Numbered from the stretch's first letter, positions 36,664 through 45,482 are shown. The stretch: DNA of 64,000 nt from Virgibacillus natechei (GCF_026013645.1 NZ_CP110224.1:3720001-3784000), one strand, 5' to 3'. The notes: generated from the letters alone by a model not told the origin. Translations and numbers: made by a program.

Positions 36664-37278
36664 TCAAGCTGCTATTGTATGTTTATAGTTGGTAGGCGCT
36701 TGACCGCCTAATTTCTTCTGGCGCCGGCGGTGATTATAGAGATCCATATAATCATCAATTACCCGGCGTATTTCTTGTTTTGTTTTTGGTTTATGTATGC
36801 GCATAGATTCTTCCTTCAAACGTCCAAAAAAACTCTCAATTGGGGCGTTATCCCAACAGTTAGCTTTTCGTGACATGCTCTTAACCATATCGTTTTCTTC
36901 TAGAAGGTTTGTGTAGGCGTGAGACGTATATTGATGTCCCTGGTCACTATGAATCATCGTTCCATCTACACTACCTTTTTCTAAAGCTTTGTTAAGGGTT
37001 TGGACCACAAGGTCATTATCATTATGTTCACTGACATGATAGCTCACGACTTCTTTTGTACAAAGGTCTAAAATGGTTGAAAGATACAATCGTGTGATAC
37101 CTGTTGATAAATATGTGATATCCGTTACCCATTTCTCAAATGGCTTCTTCGCTCGGAAATCCCGATTTAATACATTCTGGGCTTTATATCCTTCATGCTT
37201 ATACCGTACCTTTTTCTTAAATATTTGAGCTTGAATGCCTAGTTGTTTTTGTAATCGATAGACACGTTTATGATTCAC
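36664..37278 (-). CDS. IS3-family transposase OrfB
   Basis: The catalytic DDE domain: VTDITYL (first Asp), IHSDQGHQYTS (second Asp) and NAPIESFFGRLKEE (Glu), ending in a NHRRRQKKLGG motif near the C-terminus. The open frame actually extends upstream to 37563 without an ATG, because OrfB is made as a fusion after a -1 frameshift at A-AAA-AAG (37563-37569). Complete and probably active. Confidence 0.92.
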   Translation of the reverse strand: MNHKRVYRLQKQLGIQAQIFKKKVRYKHEGYKAQNVLNRDFRAKKPFEKWVTDITYLSTGITRLYLSTILDLCTKEVVSYHVSEHNDNDLVVQTLNKALEKGSVDGTMIHSDQGHQYTSHAYTNLLEENDMVKSMSRKANCWDNAPIESFFGRLKEESMRIHKPKTKQEIRRVIDDYMDLYNHRRRQKKLGGQAPTNYKHTIAA

Positions 37279-37529
37279 TTTTTTAAAATGAATATCATTT
37301 ATTTCTTCCGTTAATCGTGGATAGCCGTATGTGTGATTAAATAAATGATCAAAATGAACGATTAAATCTTTTATATGTTCATCTTCCTTCTGTTTCCTCG
37401 TAAGAGATTGGTTTTGCCTGTTCCGCCATTTATAAAAACCACTTCTTGATACAGAAGCGATGATACAAAGGCCTGTAACACTGAAAGTGGATGTTAGTTC
37501 TTCAATGATCTCATAACGTTGATTCTTTT

Positions 37530-37877
37530 TTAATCGGAATCCCCCTTCCTTAAGGCAATTAACTTTTTTAAATAAGCATTCTCCGCTTCTAAGAAAGCAA
37601 TTCGTTCATTGCTTTCCTGCGGATCTTCCCACCGATCTGTAGAGATTTCGTTCGTTTTTCTTTTTGTGTTCTTCTTTTTGGTATTCGTGTTTTTAGGTAT
37701 AGGTGTAAAGGCTTCATCACCTCTTGATTGCTTTTCTTTCACCCAACGTCTAACGCTCTCATCAGAAGAAATATCAAAGAATCTCGCCAGGCTAAGATAA
37801 CCGAGTCCAGGGTTATCATTGTAATATTGAACTACTTTATTTTTAAATTCTTTGGAATACCGTTTTTGTTTAGTCAC
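37530..37877 (-). CDS. IS3-family transposase OrfA
   Basis: A 115-residue protein with an N-terminal helix-turn-helix (SLARFFDISSDESVRRWVKE), a basic Lys/Asn middle and a leucine-zipper-like C-terminus (IAFLEAENAYLKKLIAL). It binds the IS ends. Near its end, A-AAA-AAG at 37563-37569 allows -1 slippage into orfB. Confidence 0.92.
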   Translation of the reverse strand: MTKQKRYSKEFKNKVVQYYNDNPGLGYLSLARFFDISSDESVRRWVKEKQSRGDEAFTPIPKNTNTKKKNTKRKTNEISTDRWEDPQESNERIAFLEAENAYLKKLIALRKGDSD

Positions 37878-37947
37878 GATTCATCACTCCTATAGGCAAC
37901 GTAACACCCTCATTTTCAGTGTGTCTACTATAAGGGGATAATCTCAC

Positions 37948-37994
37948 AGTCCCCCCCAGTGTGCTAAAGCATTAACGCAGCGGCGGACTGACCC
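37948..37994. repeat. REP-like palindrome interrupted by IS copy 1
   Basis: CAGTCCCCCCCAGTGTGC, TAAAGCATTAACGCAG and CGGCGGACTGACCCT make a degenerate copy of the family palindrome; its outer end (CTCAGGGTCAG) is on the far side of the IS at 36614-36624. Confidence 0.75.
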
Positions 37995-38009
37995 TAATTC
38001 CTATGATTT

Positions 38010-38246
38010 TTAAATAATGATGTTAAAAAATATAATCAAAAAACCAATCAATCCTGATACGAAGAAGCTTATTAAACCCAATTTTCTTATCTTTTTGTCA
38101 ATACCCGCTTTAACTTCTAGTAAATTTATATATCTAGCCACGATTACACTAAGAATAAAAATAGGAATAACAATTAATAAATTATCCCCATCAATCCACA
38201 ATCCCAATATAAAAATTATCACAAATCCCAATGATAGGTTACCCAA
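38010..38246 (-). CDS. Small hypothetical membrane protein
   Basis: About 78 residues with three hydrophobic segments. The only usual start codon is TTG at 38246, but it has no ribosome-binding site. The frame stays open and protein-like upstream (INNKIYTV), close after AAAAGGAGTGATT, so the true start may be a non-standard ATC or ATT codon near 38270. Not recognised. It lies between an IS and a DnaD fragment. Confidence 0.5.
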   Translation of the reverse strand: MGNLSLGFVIIFILGLWIDGDNLLIVIPIFILSVIVARYINLLEVKAGIDKKIRKLGLISFFVSGLIGFLIIFFNIII

Positions 38247-38331
38247 GACTGTATAAATTTTATTATTGATTGATAATCACTCCTTTTACTTTGAAAATAA
38301 TATTATCACAAAAATTTTCGAAAACAAACAT

Positions 38332-38386
38332 ATGACACCCAGAACCAGACGCCTGCCCATCTGAAAGCAACGAGATCATTTCATAA
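38332..38386 (-). pseudogene. DnaD gene fragment
   Basis: About 55 bp nearly identical to the middle of the DnaD-like gene at 39527-39577 (coding YELISLLSDGQTSGSGCH). It ends 11 bp before a complete REP-like element. It shows that a further copy of the DnaD gene once lay here. Confidence 0.8.
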
Positions 38387-38397
38387 GGACGCTATTG

Positions 38398-38448
38398 GGT
38401 CAGTCCCCCAGTGTGCTAAAGTGTTAACGCAACGGGGGACTGACCCTG
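38398..38448. repeat. REP-like palindrome, complete reference copy
   Basis: GGGTCAGTCCCCCAGTGTGC, then TAAAGTGTTAACGCAAC and GGGGGACTGACCCT. The outer 13-14 bp are perfectly inverted, so the element folds into a hairpin. Other full copies: 37948-37994, 45682-45732, 48918-48968. Half copies: 34276, 40771, 44717, 45206. Confidence 0.9.
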
Positions 38449-38460
38449 ACATTCTCTTTA

Positions 38461-38620
38461 TCAGGCTAAGCATTTCTCATAGGCATCCCACACCGCAACT
38501 AAACCCTTTATGTAAAACTCTTGACGCGGATCGCTAATGATTTAGTCTGTGAATCTGGTAGTGAATCCTTCTTTCATTCTGCTTGAAAATCTCTTCAAAT
38601 GTGATGTTGTCCCTACCCAT
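38461..38620 (-). pseudogene. Decayed sigma-like gene (N-terminal part)
   Basis: From ATG at 38620 (GAGGTGAGA upstream) the frame reads MGRDNITFEEIFKQNERRIH and YQIHRL, clearly homologous to the sigma-like proteins at 60802 and 61817, then hits a stop; the homology goes on in another frame (GVGCL for AMWEAY). A pseudogene of the sigma/DnaD cassette. Confidence 0.75.
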
Positions 38621-38906
38621 TTATAAATTCTCACCTCGTCCAAAAACGCTGCTACTTTATAGAACATCCCTTTTACTATCGTGTCGAAAATTGATTTGGT
38701 AGCATAAAAATAATTTCATGCGACCTTCTGCAAGTCAAGTTCATAATACGCTACCGCATCATCGGACCTCCCACACAAGGAAAACCAAAAGAAAGACACC
38801 TCCAAACTATTCGGATACAATCACACGGAAGACAGAAAAAACCTGCATTCTAAACATCATTCCCATTCGACAAAACCCGGTAAGTAACAGCACCTCCCCA
38901 CCTACC

Positions 38907-39833
38907 CTATCCAACCCTAGAAACCTTCTTCTTACTTAGTTCAGCAACCATCTTCGCAAGTTCTTCCCGCTCAGCTTTGAGATCAAATTTCGGTTGCACG
39001 GGTATTTCCTTCTCCTTTTTCCGTTTCTCTTCCCGCTTCTGCTCCTTAAACCAATCCGGAACAATTTCACGCGACTCTTCCCTAAAAATACCGCCGCCCC
39101 GCTTCTTTGCCTGCTGCTCCCAGCGAAATGCTGTTTCTTCTGCAGATGCTTGGTCAACGGTGGTGATGCCTTTTTTAACCCAGGCTTGTAGGATGCCTTT
39201 GACGTATCCCCAATTTGCTTTTCCTCGCTCAAGGGTTCGTTTCATGGCATTCAAAATAAGGGGTTCGCCTAAATCGGTTACCCAGTTAATTAGCTCATCA
39301 GCAACGTACGGGCTGATCAATCCGAAATTGTCCTGATAAAATGCAATCGCGTCTGTTGTTGTTGCTACTGTATTGTTTTGTTTCTTTTTTGTTTTAGTTC
39401 GTTTAAATAATGCGTCAACACTGCAGTCCGGATTGCCGCTCAAACTGTCGCTCACCTTGTGGGTCGAACTGTCGTCAACACTGCCGTCATCCGTTTCCGT
39501 GTCGCTCGTATTGTCGTCCATATGACACCCAGAACCAGACGTCTGCCCATCTGAAAGCAACGAGATCAGTTCATAACATGCTGCCTTATTTCCACCTCGC
39601 GAGTGAAAATGAATATAACCCTTATCCTGCAGTTCCGCTCGTGCTCTTTTAAATGTACTCTCGGTTAAAGCAGATTTCGCACACAGTAGCGATACGGCTA
39701 CCGTGAATTCCTTCAACCAACCAGCCCTGTTATTCACATGCATGAGCACATGCCATAGATTTGCTGCTGATGCTGAAAGTGGATTTGTTTCCTGTTGATT
39801 GTGAAACGCATTCAATTCTTTTATGTAATTCAT
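38907..39833 (-). CDS. DnaD-domain replication protein
   Basis: A 308-residue protein like the replication initiators of phages and mobile elements. The N-terminal winged-helix part (MNYIKELNAFHNQQETNPLS, LTESTFKRARAELQDKGYIH) is followed by an acidic linker (residues 75-125) and a DnaD domain (DAIAFYQDNFGLISPYVADE to WGYVKGILQAWVKKGI, residues 150-230), then a basic tail. In the family it loads the helicase through DnaB/DnaI. Start at 39833 because of GGGTTGGGGG and agreement with the copy at 62190. The only intact DnaD copy of the window. Confidence 0.85.
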   Translation of the reverse strand: MNYIKELNAFHNQQETNPLSASAANLWHVLMHVNNRAGWLKEFTVAVSLLCAKSALTESTFKRARAELQDKGYIHFHSRGGNKAACYELISLLSDGQTSGSGCHMDDNTSDTETDDGSVDDSSTHKVSDSLSGNPDCSVDALFKRTKTKKKQNNTVATTTDAIAFYQDNFGLISPYVADELINWVTDLGEPLILNAMKRTLERGKANWGYVKGILQAWVKKGITTVDQASAEETAFRWEQQAKKRGGGIFREESREIVPDWFKEQKREEKRKKEKEIPVQPKFDLKAEREELAKMVAELSKKKVSRVG

Positions 39834-40033
39834 TTTCCCCCAACCCTTTCCTTCTCCTAAATTTTCACACGTCAAACGCCCGCTTCTAAAAAGCGCCTTT
39901 TCCTCAGAGAAAGACGCCCAACCATAGATCTTCAAAACCATTTTCTATCCCATAACGCTATCAAATGAACACGGATAACCGAATCGACATCGGCATACGT
40001 TGAATCCATAGCCGCTTCAGCTTGCTGTATTTT

Positions 40034-40124
40034 CTTAGAAAACTTGGCATCCGCGAAGCCTTTAATGGCGGATGGCTTAATTGCACTTATGCAGTTAAGA
40101 AAGTAGTTATACTTTCTTAACTGA
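40034..40124. repeat. Short dispersed hairpin repeat, member 3
   Basis: Two hairpins: CCATCCGCC/GGCGGATGG-like and AAGAAAGTA/TACTTTCTT joined by TTGCACTTATGCAG. Parts recur at 15451-15493 and 17982-18048. The 71-codon open frame through it is not believed to be a gene. Confidence 0.5.
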
Positions 40125-40289
40125 CTGCCAGTAATAAAACAGCGCATAAATACCCTCTACATAAAGTGAAACTTCATTCAGTGGGGGGTTTGTTCTTTTC
40201 CCACTGAATGTTAGTTGAACCAATCGGGCTTGTACGAGCAGTTATCCCCCACCTAAATTTTTTCGTCCTACTTCTTTTTTGAGGTGGGG

Positions 40290-40423
40290 GATTTACTGCC
40301 CGTCAAACTGCGAAAAAATTCATTTTGCGGATCTTTTATATCCAAATCGTGGATATGATAATGAATACGGTGCTTATGTTACTTGAAAAAAGCTTCAAAT
40401 GATTCCTCCTCTGTTCGATTCAT
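40290..40423 (-). pseudogene. Decayed sigma-like gene (N-terminal part)
   Basis: ATG at 40423 starts MNRTEEESFEAFFK, then a stop, then HKHRIHYHIHDLDIKDPQNE, which matches the region-2 start of the sigma-like proteins at 60802 and 61817. It lies just upstream of the intact DnaD gene, as in the 61.8-62.4 kb cassette. Confidence 0.75.
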
Positions 40424-40510
40424 AACCTATCTCTTTTCTGAAAAACCGGCTTTTCGAATGTAGTCATCCCTACAATCGAAAAGCAATCCTGTCCGGTAGT
40501 AAACAAAAAT

Positions 40511-40770
40511 ACACTAGATGGCTTCCTGATAGATTATCCGTTATCAGGAATCAGCGTTTTTAAAAAGTCCCCTCATCTAAAAGTGGCGCTCGGAATAATT
40601 ATATTGTTTCCCTCTACTCCTATAATCGAAAGAAGTACCCGCTTAGGTGTCTTCTTTTGTAAAAAAATTCTAGATCCTTGTAAAATTCACTACAAAAAAA
40701 GAGCTGCTCGTACAAATGGCATACAGACCATTCATACGAGCAGCTCATCTAGTACACTTACATACTATCC
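40511..40770. repeat. 260-bp direct repeat B, copy 1
   Basis: Very similar to 44889-45147. It contains a minus-strand terminator (GAGCTGCTCGTA/TACGAGCAGCTC, 40701-40746, followed by seven T) and, at its right end, the last codons (DSM, stop) of a sigma-like gene. It ends at a REP right half-site (40771-40792). Confidence 0.85.
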
Positions 40771-40792
40771 AACGCAACGGGGGACTGACCCT
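40771..40792 (+). repeat. REP-like right half-site
   Basis: AACGCAACGGGGGACTGACC and CT, the right half of the family palindrome, replacing the coding sequence of the sigma-like gene whose last codons precede it. Confidence 0.75.
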
Positions 40793-40896
40793 AAAATTCA
40801 TGACAAATGTCATTTTCATTTCGTGACATTATCCACTAATCAGTTTTTTTTAAGATATTACAATAGAATTATAACCAAATGGAGGGGTGAAAATAA

Positions 40897-41778
40897 ATGG
40901 CTTTTATAGAGGTAAGTGAAATTACAAAGAAATTTGGAGAAAAAATTGCCCTTGATCATTTTTCAATGAAATTAAAAGAAAATGAAGTGTTGGGTGTCAT
41001 TGGTCATAATGGAGCGGGTAAAACGACATTATTTAAATTGCTTCTAGAAATGTACGCACCAGATCAAGGAGAAATCAAGTTTAATGAAAAGAACTTTCAT
41101 ATAAAAAATGATATCGGTTATTTACCAGAACAAAGAGGGTTATATGGAAAAACAGCCGTCTACGCACAGTTATTTGCTTTTGGCTATCTGAAAGGAAAAA
41201 GTAAAGCAGAACTTCAACCGAATATTGATTTTTGGATGAAATTTTTTAAGGTCGAAGAAAACAGAAACGACATCTTAGCTAACCTATCGAAAGGAAATCA
41301 ACAAAAAGTACAATTTATTACTGCGGTTATACATAACCCTAAGTTTCTAATTTTAGATGAACCATTTAGTGGTTTAGATCCGATTAATGTTGATATGTTT
41401 ATGAATGCTATTCAAATCATGCAGAGGAATGGCAGTACAATTATATATTCCAGTCATAAATTAGATAGTATTGAACATTTATCGACTAGACTTCTTTTTT
41501 TGAAAGATGGCAGGAAAGTCTATCTGGACGATATTGGAAATATTCAAAAGCAGTACGGATACAGATTAAAAATAAAGAATGATTCGCTTACGGAAAAAAT
41601 ATTGTTAGAACATGGATTTCGATTTGAAGTTAAAAATGGAATATTTGAAGTTATATTGCAAGATAAAAAAGATGCAGAATATGTTGCATCTCTTTTAACA
41701 AACACCTATTCTGAAATGTTTTTAGTAGAACAACGAAGTATTGAAGAAATTTTTAAACTTATTAATAATGGAGGTTGA
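40897..41778 (+). CDS. ABC transporter ATP-binding protein
   Basis: A 293-residue ABC ATPase with Walker A GHNGAGKTTLFKLL near residue 38, a Q-loop YLPEQRG, signature LSKGNQQKVQF near 131, and Walker B FLILDEPFSGLDP near 151. The C-terminal extension of about 70 residues is seen in NatA/YhaQ/BcrA-like exporters. GGAGGGGTG precedes the ATG. It overlaps or abuts the permease gene and is followed by a DesKR-like two-component pair, suggesting regulated export of a membrane-active compound or Na+. Confidence 0.9.
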   Translation: MAFIEVSEITKKFGEKIALDHFSMKLKENEVLGVIGHNGAGKTTLFKLLLEMYAPDQGEIKFNEKNFHIKNDIGYLPEQRGLYGKTAVYAQLFAFGYLKGKSKAELQPNIDFWMKFFKVEENRNDILANLSKGNQQKVQFITAVIHNPKFLILDEPFSGLDPINVDMFMNAIQIMQRNGSTIIYSSHKLDSIEHLSTRLLFLKDGRKVYLDDIGNIQKQYGYRLKIKNDSLTEKILLEHGFRFEVKNGIFEVILQDKKDAEYVASLLTNTYSEMFLVEQRSIEEIFKLINNGG

Positions 41779-41780
41779 GG

Positions 41781-42707
41781 ATGATTATGAAGAGCAAATA
41801 TATGGCATATGCCTACCTTTCCACCAAGACATTATTACTAAACAAGTCCTTACTATTTGGCTTTTTATTCAATTTAATTATAGCTTTGATTGTGATGGCA
41901 TATTTGATCATTTTCCAGCCCGAAATACCATTTTTAAATTTTAGTGCTATTTCATATGACTTCAGCAATGCATTAGGAATGTTGAATGTCATCGTAATCG
42001 GTGTAGTAATATTTTTATTTAGTAGTGTTGCCGCAATCATGCAGAGTGTTATAGATGATCGAGACAGTAAAGTGTCTGAAATAATTAATACCAGCATTTC
42101 GGAAAAACATTACCTGTTCGGTAAATTAGTAACTTCATTTGCCTTAATTGTAGTTACAATTCTAAGCACTTTAACAGCGATAATTATAGCCCTTATTGTA
42201 TTTTCCATTTTTAACCCCTATGATTTTAGGATATATTCAGATATTGTAAAGCCTTTTTTTACAACAATAAATGTTGACACGATGATGTTTTTTATAGGTT
42301 GTCTCGGAATATGTATGTTGATGTTAATTACTTCCATTTTGTTCGCTCTTAGTATTTCTATAAAAGCAAATACTGCAATTGATGCATTTCCGGTCTCACT
42401 TCTCGTTTTAACACCATATTTTCTAGTATTTGGGTTGTTGATTTTCTTGCCAACCAATAGTACTGAACTATGGCTGACTATTGCAGCAACAATAAGCTTT
42501 GTACCAGTGTTTTCACCACTATTTATACTAATTTATGTTTTATTAAACGGATTCTCTATCTTGGCTTATTTAGCTGTCATCCTATCCATCATTTATTTGA
42601 TCCTATTGTTTAAAGGTGTGGCTAATATTTATAGCTATGCATTTTATGTAAGTGAAAAACTCTCTCTAAAGCAATTGCTGAAATTATCTGTAAAAAGTAC
42701 TATATGA
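41781..42707 (+). CDS. ABC transporter permease (ABC-2 type)
   Basis: About 308 residues with an N-terminal membrane segment, a soluble loop, then five more segments, the usual ABC-2/NatB-like shape. GGAGGT at the end of the ATPase gene lies five bases before the ATG at 41781; TTG at 41775 would overlap. Partner of the ATPase at 40897. Probably an exporter; substrate unknown. Confidence 0.8.
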   Translation: MIMKSKYMAYAYLSTKTLLLNKSLLFGFLFNLIIALIVMAYLIIFQPEIPFLNFSAISYDFSNALGMLNVIVIGVVIFLFSSVAAIMQSVIDDRDSKVSEIINTSISEKHYLFGKLVTSFALIVVTILSTLTAIIIALIVFSIFNPYDFRIYSDIVKPFFTTINVDTMMFFIGCLGICMLMLITSILFALSISIKANTAIDAFPVSLLVLTPYFLVFGLLIFLPTNSTELWLTIAATISFVPVFSPLFILIYVLLNGFSILAYLAVILSIIYLILLFKGVANIYSYAFYVSEKLSLKQLLKLSVKSTI

Positions 42708-42740
42708 ACGGGCATCTTCATGGTATTATCTATACTAAAG

Positions 42741-42945
42741 AGGATGTTCAAAAAGTCCGGTAAAAATGACACTTCGAATTTCTTCGTTGGCTTGTTTCTC
42801 CGCTACTCATGTATCTAAATGCATACATTCCGTTCCTTGGAAAAGGAAAACCACTTTTCCTGCGTGCAAGATCGTTTGCTCGAAACTACGCCGCCTCGAA
42901 CTTCTCGGTCCTTTTTATCCTCCTTTTTGAACGCACTTAAAGGGA
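42741..42945. repeat. Dispersed fold-back element (about 200 bp)
   Basis: The ends GTTCAAAAAG and CTTTTTGAAC are inverted, and next to them TCCGGTAAAAA and TTTTTATCC partly pair. It has no coding frame. I remember similar sequence as a frequent intergenic repeat in Bacillales. It lies between the permease and kinase genes. Confidence 0.6.
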
Positions 42946-42961
42946 ATGCGGGGGTGACTAC

Positions 42962-44092
42962 GTGTCTATGAGGAAAAGAAGTTTTCGGATTTTTCCAGAA
43001 ATATATGGGTATTTTCCTTATGTTTTTCTTATTTACTTGTTCCTGCCTGCATATTTTATTGCAGTTGAAAGCGGCTTGAAAATGTTTATTGGATGGGGAT
43101 TGTTACTTCTATTCCTTGTCAGCTACAGGCAACTTTATGCCTTTGAGTCGAAAACTTTTACATATTGGCTTATCGTCCAGTTAGGAATTATTTTTATTTT
43201 CACCATTAATTATGATTTAAATAATGTATTCCTTGGTTTTTTTACCTCTTATTTTCTTGGCTGGTATAGGTATAATAAGTCATTTTTGCCACCATATATA
43301 TTGTTTGCGCTATCACTTTCCTTGCCTATAATCTTTAAATACGAAGGTCTTATCAATTCTGGCTCTTATTATTATTTAATCTATCTCATTGTTATGTTAA
43401 TCGTTCCATTTGGCATTAAGTCCATGAATAGTCGAATAGAGCTGGAGAAGGAGTTAACGGAAGCAAATGAAAAGATTGAAGAACTGGTAAAACGGGACGA
43501 GCGAATGCGGATTGCCCGTGATTTACATGACACGCTTGGACATACACTATCTCTGATAACACTGAAATCACAGCTTGTATCAAAGCTAGTAAAAAAAGAT
43601 GCAGAACGAGCAGGCTTAGAAGCAAAGGAAATTGAAAGAACATCTCGGATAGCATTAACACAAGTGAGAGAGTTAGTATCTGATATGAGATCCGTTTCGA
43701 TTACAGAAGTATTGGTAGAATCAGAATCTATATTGGAGTCTGCCGGCATCTCCTATCATTTTGATGGTGAGATAAATACGAAAAATATATCAGCTATTCC
43801 TCAAAATATACTTAGTATGTGCTTAAAAGAAGCAGTAACAAATGTCGTAAAGCATAGTGAGGCCAAAAATTGCTATGTAATGCTGGAACAAATTGTTGGA
43901 AAAATACAGCTTATTATCGAGGACGACGGGATAGGTTTCCCTGAAAATAAAGATAATGGTAATGGATTACATGGAATATCAGAAAGATTACAACTCGTTG
44001 ATGGTAAGCTGGAGATTAGAGCAGAGAAAGGAACAAAACTGGTATTTACTGTACCGTTGGTAATTAAGGATGGGGAGGTAGGGGTTTCATAA
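42962..44092 (+). CDS. DesK-like sensor histidine kinase
   Basis: A 376-residue kinase: about five membrane segments (residues 14-155), a coiled-coil linker, the HisKA_3 box RMRIARDLHDTLGHTLSLI with the phosphorylated His near residue 189, and an HATPase domain (CLKEAVTNVVKHSEA, DDGIGF, GNGLHGISERL). Similarity to B. subtilis DesK, a thermosensor of membrane fluidity, is clear along the whole protein. GTG start with GGGGGTGA. It overlaps the response regulator gene by one base. Confidence 0.9.
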   Translation: MSMRKRSFRIFPEIYGYFPYVFLIYLFLPAYFIAVESGLKMFIGWGLLLLFLVSYRQLYAFESKTFTYWLIVQLGIIFIFTINYDLNNVFLGFFTSYFLGWYRYNKSFLPPYILFALSLSLPIIFKYEGLINSGSYYYLIYLIVMLIVPFGIKSMNSRIELEKELTEANEKIEELVKRDERMRIARDLHDTLGHTLSLITLKSQLVSKLVKKDAERAGLEAKEIERTSRIALTQVRELVSDMRSVSITEVLVESESILESAGISYHFDGEINTKNISAIPQNILSMCLKEAVTNVVKHSEAKNCYVMLEQIVGKIQLIIEDDGIGFPENKDNGNGLHGISERLQLVDGKLEIRAEKGTKLVFTVPLVIKDGEVGVS

Positions 44093-44694
44093 TGATTAAA
44101 ATAGTAATTGCAGAAGATCAGCGATTGTTACGCGGAGCCCTCGGTTCCCTGTTGGATTTGGAAGATGACCTGGAAGTCATTGGGCAAGCAGAAAATGGAG
44201 AAGAAGCATTAGATAAAATTTTTAAATTAAATCCAGATATTTGCCTTTTGGACATTGAGATGCCGCTGTTAAATGGTCTCGATACTGCAGAAGAAATCAA
44301 ACATCGGAATTCTTCTTGTAAGGTGATTATTTTAACTACCTTTGCGAGATCAGGTTACTTTGAACGAGCTATAAAACTAGGAGTTAACGGGTACTTACTA
44401 AAAGATGGATCCACTGATGACCTTGCAGACTCTATTCGCAGGATCATGAAAGGGAAAAATGAATTTTCCCCGGAATTAATTTTTGGAAGTTTAAAAGATA
44501 AAAACCCTTTGACACAAAGAGAACAAGAAGTGTTGCGTTTAGTAGCAGAAGGAAAATCGATAAAGGAAACCTCTATGCAACTATACCTGTCGTCAGGAAC
44601 GGTACGTAATTATATGTCAGAAATTATCAATAAACTGGAAGTAAATAATCGAATAGCAGCTATTTCCATTGCAGAAGAAAAAGGATGGATTTGA
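44092..44694 (+). CDS. DesR-like response regulator
   Basis: A 200-residue NarL/FixJ-type regulator. The receiver domain has acidic IAEDQ, phosphorylated Asp in CLLDIEMP near residue 54, ILTTFARSGY and LLKDG. The C-terminal LuxR-type helix-turn-helix starts at NPLTQREQEVLRLV. It resembles B. subtilis DesR closely. Here the pair sits behind an ABC exporter, not a desaturase gene, so it probably controls that exporter. Confidence 0.9.
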   Translation: MIKIVIAEDQRLLRGALGSLLDLEDDLEVIGQAENGEEALDKIFKLNPDICLLDIEMPLLNGLDTAEEIKHRNSSCKVIILTTFARSGYFERAIKLGVNGYLLKDGSTDDLADSIRRIMKGKNEFSPELIFGSLKDKNPLTQREQEVLRLVAEGKSIKETSMQLYLSSGTVRNYMSEIINKLEVNNRIAAISIAEEKGWI

Positions 44695-44716
44695 TAGATA
44701 AATTGCATTCTGGGAA

Positions 44717-44740
44717 CTCAGGGTCAGTCCCCCAGTGTGC
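44717..44740 (+). repeat. REP-like left half-site
   Basis: CTCAGGGTCAGTCCCCC and AGTGTGC directly joined to a truncated sigma-like gene on the minus strand (44745-44854). Confidence 0.75.
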
Positions 44741-44744
44741 TTGG

Positions 44745-44854
44745 TAAAATTCCTGATGCGGGTCTTGAATACGCAGTTGACGGAGATGGTACTGAACCCG
44801 TCTTTCATTTTGCTTAAAAATCTCCTCAAAACTAAATTGTTTTTTCTTATTCAT
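44745..44854 (-). pseudogene. Truncated sigma-like gene (N-terminal part)
   Basis: MNKKKQFSFEEIFKQNERRV then QYHLRQLRIQDPHQEFYQ, nearly the same as the start of the 81-residue protein at 61817. The frame is intact but is cut at a REP half-site after 37 codons. Its leader is direct repeat B copy 2. Confidence 0.85.
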
Positions 44855-44888
44855 TTTTCTCCTCTTTCTCGATACACCACTTTTACAC

Positions 44889-45147
44889 TATACACCAGGC
44901 TTCCTGGTAGATTATCCGTTATCAGGAATCAGAGTCTTTAAAAATCTCCTCAATCAAAAGTGGCGCTCGGAATAGTTATATTGTTTCCCTCTACTCCTAT
45001 AATCGAAAGAAGTCCCCGCTTAGATGTCTTCTTTTGTAAAAAAATTCTAGATCCATGTAAAATTCACTACAAAAAAGAGCTGCTCGTACAAATGGCATAC
45101 AGACCATTCATACGAGCAGCTCATCTAGTAAACTTACATACTATACC
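44889..45147. repeat. 260-bp direct repeat B, copy 2
   Basis: Matches 40511-40770, with the same minus-strand terminator (45077-45122). The two copies flank the ABC/two-component genes in direct orientation, so recombination between them would remove 40.8-45.1 kb. Confidence 0.85.
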
Positions 45148-45203
45148 AGCACCAAGTTTTTAAGCTCCTTATTCATCAATCTTCTCTTTGTTAGTCTTGC
45201 CCT
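45141..45203 (-). pseudogene. C-terminal remnant of a sigma-like gene
   Basis: The minus strand reads RARLTKRRLMNKELKNLVLV and stop, matching the end of the sigma-like protein at 61362 (WARQTKKKLMNEPIKEMI...). It is truncated at a REP left half-site (45206-45222) and followed by its terminator. Confidence 0.65.
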
Positions 45204-45329
45204 TAACAGGGTCAGTCCCCCAGAGCTAAGAAGTATAAAATCTTTACGTAAATTAATCGTTTAATACAGAACATACTTTCCCTTTGTAATATAATGCAAG
45301 TATCCCCCAACAGAAAGGGGGTGTTAAAT

Positions 45330-45446
45330 ATGGAGACCGTGGCATTAGTCACAGCTATTGTTGGATTAACCACAGCGTTGGTTAATTTGACTGTCACGTT
45401 ACTCGACATCAAGAGAAAAAAAGACCATCGCTCTGGCCAGCGATAG
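45330..45446 (+). CDS. Small membrane peptide, candidate type I toxin (38 aa)
   Basis: METVALVTAIVGLTTALVNL followed by TVTLLDIKRKK and a polar tail: one membrane helix and a basic end. AGAAAGGGGGTG lies correctly before the ATG, and TATAAT at 45290-45295 gives a promoter -10. A short antisense RNA gene overlaps its 3' end, the arrangement of type I toxin-antitoxin loci. It is not similar in sequence to the toxin at 27426 beyond general shape. Confidence 0.65.
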   Translation: METVALVTAIVGLTTALVNLTVTLLDIKRKKDHRSGQR

Positions 45447-45482
45447 TCTGTGATCTAGCTAGCAAGGAGAGTTTCCTTGCTT
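45412..45482 (-). ncRNA. Candidate antisense antitoxin RNA (about 70 nt)
   Basis: A strong minus-strand promoter (TTGTTT at 45512-45517, 17-bp spacer, perfect TATAAT at 45489-45494) starts an RNA that folds into AGCAAGGA/TCCTTGCT and ends at AGACTATCGCT/AGCGATGGTCT plus seven T (45416-45448). It covers the last codons of the 38-residue peptide. Confidence 0.62.

Larger units (their letters stand above)
36625..37946 (-). mobile_element. IS3-family insertion sequence, copy 1
   Basis: A 1,322-bp element with imperfect 26-bp ends (TGAGATTATCCCC at the left and TAAGCGTACCCC at the right, both leading to AGTAGACAC) and a 3-bp target duplication CAG (CTG on the element strand). It encodes orfA and orfB joined by -1 frameshifting. 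It is base-for-base the same as copy 2 as far as compared, in opposite orientation, and sits at the same point of a REP-like palindrome. Confidence 0.9.

Noticed and set aside
39932..40147. 71-codon minus-strand frame before the DnaD gene
   Set aside because: Half of it lies in a dispersed hairpin repeat and there is no suitable start signal.
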